Below are positions 58,486-64,000 of a DNA stretch of 64,000 nucleotides, piece after piece (the stretch's first letter is position 1; every line of letters begins with the position of its first letter). Origin of the DNA: Sordariomycetes sp. S80-01Y (Eukaryota > Ascomycota > Sordariomycetes); NCBI GenBank assembly GCA_037042185.1, contig JAXQJY010000022.1, positions 1-64,000 of the forward strand. The letters run 5' to 3'. A program made the translations under genes and the position numbers. Below the pieces are notes generated by a model that was not told where the DNA came from, searched no databases, and saw nothing but the letters and a program-made list of their open reading frames with translations.

Positions 58486-60650
58486 TTACTCGTCCATGAC
58501 GGCTGCAAACTTGTCCATCATTTGTTGTTGGATTTCCTCGTACTGCTCCTGTTAGTCTCTGGGCACATCACGGGGAAAGGGGAAACTCACCTTCTTGGTA
58601 ATCGCCTCCTGACCATCGCCAGGTACCTCAAACTTCATGCTTCGCAGCTTGGCCTGCAGGTCGCTGGTCGAGTCGCGCACCTTGGACCAGTTCTGGCCCT
58701 GCGCAATCGCCTTCTGCGCCTCGTCATGGTAGCCCATCATGAGCTTCATCATCCACTCGGTCTTCCACAGGGGACAGAACTGGTCGTAGTCTGAGTAACC
58801 GTTCTGCTGCAGGAAGTCTTCCTTCACGAGACCAGCAATGTCCAGGGTGATCTTGTCAGGGTCCGACAAGGCACTCTTTCCGACAAGCTGGACGACCTGG
58901 TCGAGCTCTTCCGAGTCGGACAGCAGGTTCTTCAGACGGTCACGCAGACGAGGGAAGTCGGGGAACTCCTTCTCGTAGAACTTGTCGAGGGTGTTTGTGT
59001 ACTGCGAGTAGGACATGCTGGTGTTGATCGAAGGGAAATGCTTGCGCTGCGCAAGCTTCTTGTCAAGACCCCAGAAGACCTGCACGATACCCAGCGTAGA
59101 ACTGGTGACAGGATCCGAGAAGTCACCACCGGGAGGACTGACAGCGCCGACAATGCTAACACTGCCGTGACGCTCGGGCGAACCGAGAGACTGGACGCGA
59201 CCAGCACGCTCGTAGAACGAGGCGAGCTTGGCACTGAGGTAGGCGGGGAAACCCTGGTCAGCAGGCATTTCTCCCAGACGACCCGAAAGCTCACGGAGAG
59301 CCTCAGCCCAACGGGACGAAGAATCGGCCATCATCGCGACGTTCAAGCCCTGGTCGCGGAAATATTCAGCCACGGAAATTCCTGTGTAGATGGAGGCCTC
59401 ACGGGCGGCGACAGGCATGTTGGAGGTGTTGGCGATGAGTGTTGTGCGCTTCATGATGGGCTCTTTGCGGCCTTCAACGTCAATTGTGAGCTCGGGGAAG
59501 TCCTTCAAGACTTCAGCCATCTCGTTACCGCGCTCGCCGCAGCCAACATAGACGATGACATCGGAGTTGGAGAACTTGGAGACGGACTGCGAAATGACAG
59601 TCTTGCCACAACCGAAAGCACCCGGGATGGCAACAGTACCACCTTGGACACTGGGGAAAAGGGCGTCGAGGACACGCTGTCCGACGATGAAGGGCTGGTC
59701 GGCGGACAACTTCTCGGTAGTCGGACGAGGCACACGGACGGGCCATGACTGCATCATGGGGTACGAAGTCTTCTTTCCATCGAATTCGACCTCGAGCAAG
59801 TCCTCGGCAACGGTGTACTCGCCCTTGGAGGCGATCTTGGTGATGACACCGCGGGCGCGGGGAGGCAGAAGGATACGGTGAGTGTGGATGAAGGAGTTCT
59901 CGAAGACGGTTCCCCAAACGTCACCACCCGAAATGTGGTCGCCAACCTTGAGAACCGGGGTGAACTCCCACTTCTTGTTCCGGTCGAGCGCAGGGACGGC
60001 GATACCGCGGGGAATGTAAATGGACTTGGAGATTTCGGAGATCGATGCCAGGGGACGCTGGATACCATCGTAGATACTGTTGAGGAGGCCAGGGCCGAGT
60101 TCGACGGAGAGAGGCTTGCCGGTACGGGCGACGGGGTCGCCAATCGTGACACCAGCTGCAGGGGTCGTTAGAAAACATCTGTCGTCTAGTCAAGCTATAG
60201 TGGGTTCGTACCAGTCTCTTCGTAAACTTGGATGGTGACTTGGTCACTGCTGATTCTGATGACCTCACCAACAAGCATCTCGTGGCCGACCTTGACCTGC
60301 AATCAAAACAATGTCAGTTCCAGCATTCATATGAACAGGAAATAGTCGCGACGTACAAGCTCGTACATGGCACATCCTAACATGTCCTCGGCGACGATGA
60401 CGGGACTGTGCACGGGTTAGCATCGCTCGAAGCTCGGCATTGGCGTCGTCGTGGAGGTCTAACCCAGAGATGGAGAAGATCTTGCCCTTGGCTTGGAGCT
60501 ATTAGCATCCTCTAGATGAACAGCAGGGAATCAAGGCTTACAGAACTCGCCATCATCACCGTTCTTCTTCTCGGCGGACTTCTGTTGGTAAGGGGTTAAT
60601 CAAGTTGAAGGGTGGCTGCGATGGTCGGCGGGACAAACCTTGGGAGGCAT
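58486..60650 (-). CDS. VMA1: V-type H+-ATPase catalytic subunit A
   Basis: Seven exons: 60639-60650, 60542-60581, 60464-60491, 60357-60405, 60212-60296, 58591-60155 and 58486-58548. They join to 614 codons, 613 residues, the family size. The protein runs [20 protein letters not shown], then KIFSISGPVIVAED and [20 protein letters not shown]. Walker A is GAFGCGKT at about 250-257, and ATP-domain text includes [20 protein letters not shown] and [20 protein letters not shown]. It ends [11 protein letters not shown]. Subunit A hydrolyses ATP in the V1 sector to drive proton pumping into the vacuole. Unlike baker's yeast VMA1 the P-loop region holds no intein. Exon 1 carries only 12 coding bases. 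The third exon's acceptor (ctccaag) was chosen because it restores the frame. Confidence 0.95.
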
Positions 60651-61550
60651 GGTGACGGATGAGGAGCGGAGAGGAGGGGAATGGACAGTCTCAAAGTCGG
60701 CTGGTTCAGGCGACGCAGAGCCTGTGTTCGATGGCTCAGTTGGCGACGGGGGAGAAAAAGACGCCGGCGAGGAAGAGGTTGGGGAGGCTGCGGGGTGGAG
60801 GATTGGAGGTGTCGTCGGAGTTGACGTTGACGCTGACCTGGACGCGAGCGGTGATGTCGGTGGAGAGTTTGGTAGAGGGAGCTCCAGTGGCGCCTGCTGC
60901 AGTGGTTCTGGCGGTGCCGTTAGAGGAGCAGCTGACCCCGGCGCCGGGCTGGGTGGAGGCGATGATGCGGTGCTAACAGCGTCGCCTGCGGTGCTGCCAC
61001 TGGCAGTGCTACCAGCGTCGGAGCGCTGCGACACGTCCACGTGCAACGGCGAAGTGTCGGTCGAGTTGCTCCTACTGCGAATGAGATCCAGCAACGAAGG
61101 CCGTGCCTTAAGACTCGGACGAATTCCCAGCTGCATTCAAACACGGCGACTAACTAGAGCTTGGAGTGCCTGTTGACGACCTCGAGGGTTTGCGGAGGGA
61201 AGACCTGATGATGGAGCCGTTGAGCCAGCAGCCTGCTACTCGTACCATGGCTGCGGCCTCACTGGCAGCTGTGGCGTCATTAGCCCAAACCGCAGGAAAC
61301 AAGCTGCCGTAACTCTTTGCCCCTGCCCCTTTTCCTGAGCGATACACCAACATTCAATACTGTCGAGAAATGATACGCTATCGATCCATTCAATTCAACG
61401 CCAGGTAAACTTCTACGCCACGCTAATATTCTGACCATATCCTGATCTATATGCAGCTAGTGTACAACAAATTACAGTGTATACATCGGGGATGGTTTGA
61501 GGCAGACATAATCTCTGATCACTTTCCTCAGCCCAACTGGCAAGGGCCTC
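60651..61550. promoter_or_regulatory. V-ATPase subunit A leader and PET127 3' region
   Basis: On the minus strand the frame stays open for 162 codons above the subunit A ATG, from an ATG at 61136. It encodes Ser/Pro/Thr-rich sequence (TSPLHVDVSQRSDAGSTAS) unlike any V-ATPase. I read it as leader, but an N-terminally extended form cannot be ruled out. The rest, to 61550, is the downstream flank of PET127. Confidence 0.35.
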
Positions 61551-64000
61551 TCAAGGATTCTCATCTCCCTCCGGCTTGCGTCGGTGAGGTCGCATATCCC
61601 ATGCAACAGACACCTCCTTCGTCTGGTCTTCTTGGCGGCGTCTGTTCAAGCCTTGCTTCGATAGTCTCAGTAGTGTCTCCCGGTCTCGGTGACTGATGGC
61701 TCTCCTATCATCTCCAAAGACCTTCCACCTGCGTTTACGCACTGCAGGATAGACTGCCTCCATCTGGTTTCTGTCCATCTCATGTATTGTGTAGTGAGCT
61801 GTCCAGTCAAGCTCGCCCTCTCCAGTAGGCACAACTGGTCGTTTAACGTTCTTCCCATGTTGAGTATTGACCACTGATACCACGGCGCCAAACAAGTCCT
61901 CTGGACATTCACCACCAGGTCTGGCCCGTTTGGACTCGCCGTTCTTGGACTCTGGTGTCTCGCTGACAGCCGCCGCAGCTGGGTCTGTGCCGTCGTCGGT
62001 CGAGGCCGCAGGTTCGCGAGTGGCAGCATCAGCTTGGTCGTTATACTCGCCCTTGTCGGAACTGTCCGAGGTTGAAGTCTGCTCGGAGGCGGCTTCATCT
62101 GCAGTAGCAACCGTTTGCCCACTTACGTCCGCCGGGGCCTTCGCCTTGGTCAGGAACTCTCTGAGCGCGCGCTTGAATCCTTGCGCTTCGGTGGCGTCGT
62201 GGTCGACAGACCTCGTGAACTTCAACACGAGTTCCTTCAGCTCTTCTGTGCGAGCGGCGATTGACTCTTGATCGCCCTCATTTGCCGGAGGAGGTGCAGT
62301 CGTCGAGCCATCCGTCTGGTCATCTGTCTGGTTGAGTGCAGTGGTGTTGTCGTCGGTCCGTGTCCCATTGGCATCGGCATCAGCCTCAGCTGCAGTAGCC
62401 TCAGCCAACTGTCGAGACTCTCGCAAGCCCATCGTCTCCGCAACGAGGGCTTCAACCAAGGTCTCTATCGAGGGTGTGAGCTCTTCAGCCTTGTTGAGCT
62501 TAAGCAAGTCATTTTGATGAAACGCGTCCTGAACTGCATCCCTGACACTCTCCACGCCCATCGCTTCGTCTTCGACAACCTCCTCCACCTTCGCAATCAT
62601 TTCTTCCCAAATGGGGTTACCTTCAAGCGGAATGGAAGTCTCGTCCACAGCGTTGTCTGATGCTGTCATCTCTGTAACCTCGTCCTTAGGCGTCTCCGCC
62701 TCCACCTTCTCCGCCTCTATCGCGGTCTCTTCGGCGCCCTCGCTGTCCAAATTCGAATCCTCTTGCTCAGCTCTTGTCTTCATATCGGTTTGCGCCTGAT
62801 CAACGATCTTCAAAGCCTTCTCGTCAGCTCGGCGGATCTCCTCGTCAGTGACCGGCCTGGCGAAGAAGTACAGAACTGGAGGGTTGGTCGCGCGGGTTTC
62901 CACGTAGATCTGCATCTTGCGTCCCGGATACTTGGCCGTGGCCATGTCTAGCAAGTTTTCCAACATGCTCACGCTAAGCCGGAACTCCTGGTCTCCGATT
63001 CGACGATCGGTTGTCCCATGGAGCGCCAGATCCATCTCATCTAGTGAAACATACTGGAAGCCAAAGATCCTTCGCGTATTGTGATAGGCCACGAAACAGC
63101 CGTCCATGCGACCTATGCGGACTTGCAAAGAGTATCTCAGGAAAGCGGCTCTTATCAAATCGTAGTATTCCCGTTCGTAGGATGACAGCTGCCCGAAACG
63201 CTCTGTGATCTCATATCCGGCGTGGTCCCTGTAGTTGTTGAGGTCGATCCTGATTGGGAATACTGCTCTTGTCTTGATATCAAACACGCCAGTGCCAGGC
63301 AATCTTGGATCTTGAGCATCCAGCTGGGAGCGCATCAAGAACTTTCCGATTTTCCCGTAATGGAAGGCATCCGCTCCGGCATCCTTGTCCTCTTCAGAGA
63401 GTTGGTGCGACCTATCCCGCCGGTATTTCTCGAACTCCTCGGGAGGCAATGTCAAGAGCTTCTCCATAGAGTGACCCAGCATCATCAGAATATTTTCTCG
63501 CCCAAAGTCATATTCCTTATCCGCATCCATGGCATATATCCCATCTTTGTGGGTGATGTAAGTAGCCGCCGGGGCTCGCGTTAGCTGTGTGAAGTTATCG
63601 GAGTCGCGAACAAAATCCTGGGTGAGAGTAGGGAACTGGGGCAATCTCCAGTGTGAAATGAGATAATGAAAGTGGGCGAGCACGCTCGTCATACTTGACG
63701 TCGATCCGCAGTATTTGGCATCGTTTTGCTTGGCCATCTCATGAAGCTTTTCATCCTTGGAAGACGTGATGTACTCTCTGAGAGCATCGAAATCGAACTC
63801 ATCTACCGGCATGATCGAGCTCAGGTACGGATCGAAGTTAAAAACCTTTGACCGTGGATCTTGAAGTTGGAAAACACCCGGGTTGAATAGAGCTCTCTCG
63901 AGGTTGTGTGCGAGGCGCGGCACCTCCCAGTTTGCGGTCTTGACGTCGTTGATAGCCTTGAAGTCGATGTTGATGGGATTGATCTTCTTGATATGAACGG
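61551..64000 (-). CDS. PET127: Pet127-like mitochondrial mRNA processing protein (5' end beyond the window)
   Basis: An open minus-strand frame from the window edge to the stop at 61551, about 816 residues, without an intron. It lacks its N-terminus, which continues past 64000. The start of the visible part (HIKKINPINIDFKAINDVKT, then NWEVPRLAHNLERALFNPGV) and the core resemble Pet127. Core segments include NFDPYLSSIMPVDEFDFDAL, CGSTSSMTSVLAHFHYLISH, RENILMMLGHSMEKLLTLPP, LPGTGVFDIKTRAVFPIRID, YEREYYDLIRAAFLRYSLQV and IGRMDGCFVAYHNTRRIFGF. Pet127 acts in mitochondrial RNA 5' processing and decay and associates with the inner membrane. The middle 300 residues here are Glu/Thr/Ala-rich and probably disordered. 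The C-terminal third returns to conserved-looking text (AVVSVVNTQHGKNVKRPVVP). Confidence 0.88.
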   Translation of the reverse strand, partial: VHIKKINPINIDFKAINDVKTANWEVPRLAHNLERALFNPGVFQLQDPRSKVFNFDPYLSSIMPVDEFDFDALREYITSSKDEKLHEMAKQNDAKYCGSTSSMTSVLAHFHYLISHWRLPQFPTLTQDFVRDSDNFTQLTRAPAATYITHKDGIYAMDADKEYDFGRENILMMLGHSMEKLLTLPPEEFEKYRRDRSHQLSEEDKDAGADAFHYGKIGKFLMRSQLDAQDPRLPGTGVFDIKTRAVFPIRIDLNNYRDHAGYEITERFGQLSSYEREYYDLIRAAFLRYSLQVRIGRMDGCFVAYHNTRRIFGFQYVSLDEMDLALHGTTDRRIGDQEFRLSVSMLENLLDMATAKYPGRKMQIYVETRATNPPVLYFFARPVTDEEIRRADEKALKIVDQAQTDMKTRAEQEDSNLDSEGAEETAIEAEKVEAETPKDEVTEMTASDNAVDETSIPLEGNPIWEEMIAKVEEVVEDEAMGVESVRDAVQDAFHQNDLLKLNKAEELTPSIETLVEALVAETMGLRESRQLAEATAAEADADANGTRTDDNTTALNQTDDQTDGSTTAPPPANEGDQESIAARTEELKELVLKFTRSVDHDATEAQGFKRALREFLTKAKAPADVSGQTVATADEAASEQTSTSDSSDKGEYNDQADAATREPAASTDDGTDPAAAAVSETPESKNGESKRARPGGECPEDLFGAVVSVVNTQHGKNVKRPVVPTGEGELDWTAHYTIHEMDRNQMEAVYPAVRKRRWKVFGDDRRAISHRDRETLLRLSKQGLNRRRQEDQTKEVSVAWDMRPHRRKPEGDENP

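Noticed and set aside
59590-59640. Possible VMA1 intein insertion site
   Set aside because: The P-loop region [12 protein letters not shown] is continuous, so there is no intein here.
59038-59748. Plus-strand open frame of 236 codons inside V-ATPase subunit A
   Set aside because: Antisense shadow of a GC3-biased conserved gene; translation has no family resemblance.

Overview
This window is nuclear DNA of a filamentous ascomycete (Pezizomycotina, possibly a dothideomycete). Genes carry short spliceosomal introns (about 42-190 bp, GT..AG, CTAAC/CTGAC-type branch sites close to the acceptor). They lie on both strands without operons, and coding DNA is moderately GC-rich. The proteins are typically fungal: Urm1, Fes1, Csi2, Pet127, a Yor1-like ABC transporter and a fungal GSK-3. 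I see no transposon, virus-like element, tRNA, rRNA or CRISPR array. Twenty-two protein genes can be supported. I placed exon boundaries by eye and checked that the joined frames stay open and give family-typical lengths.

Layout. 0.4-2.0 kb: a C2H2 zinc-finger transcription factor, then about 2.2 kb with no firm gene. 4.1-7.9 kb: URM1 and ELP2 head to head; both act in wobble-uridine modification of tRNA. 8.2-9.8 kb: a small subunit of serine palmitoyltransferase divergent from a mitochondrial GGQ release-factor-like protein. 10.2-11.8 kb: actin with six exons. 14.5-16.8 kb: FES1 behind a perfect heat-shock element, and mitochondrial ribosomal protein uL5m. 18.2-23.2 kb: a ubiquitin protease ending in a CaaX box, and TOM40. 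24.6-26.6 kb: 6-phosphofructo-2-kinase whose phosphatase half has lost its catalytic histidine. 26.6-32.0 kb: the largest gene-poor stretch, ending in a long pyrimidine-rich leader of GSK-3. 34.7-45.1 kb: cap-binding CBP80, a stand-alone RFTS-like protein divergent from PUS4, a Sec2-domain protein and exosome CSL4. 46.6-53.2 kb: an ABCC transporter and CSI2. 55.8-58.1 kb: a CASTOR-like protein and YIH1/IMPACT tail to tail. 58.5-64 kb: V-ATPase subunit A and the 3' part of PET127.

Most genes are conserved housekeeping genes. Several act on RNA or translation (URM1, ELP2, PUS4, CBP80, CSL4, PET127, uL5m, the release factor, YIH1). The best leads are the URM1/ELP2 divergent pair, the CASTOR-like/YIH1 pair, the CaaX-tailed deubiquitinase, the RFTS protein without a methyltransferase, the FES1 heat-shock element and the phosphatase-dead PFK-2. 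I found no convincing wholly new multi-gene system.
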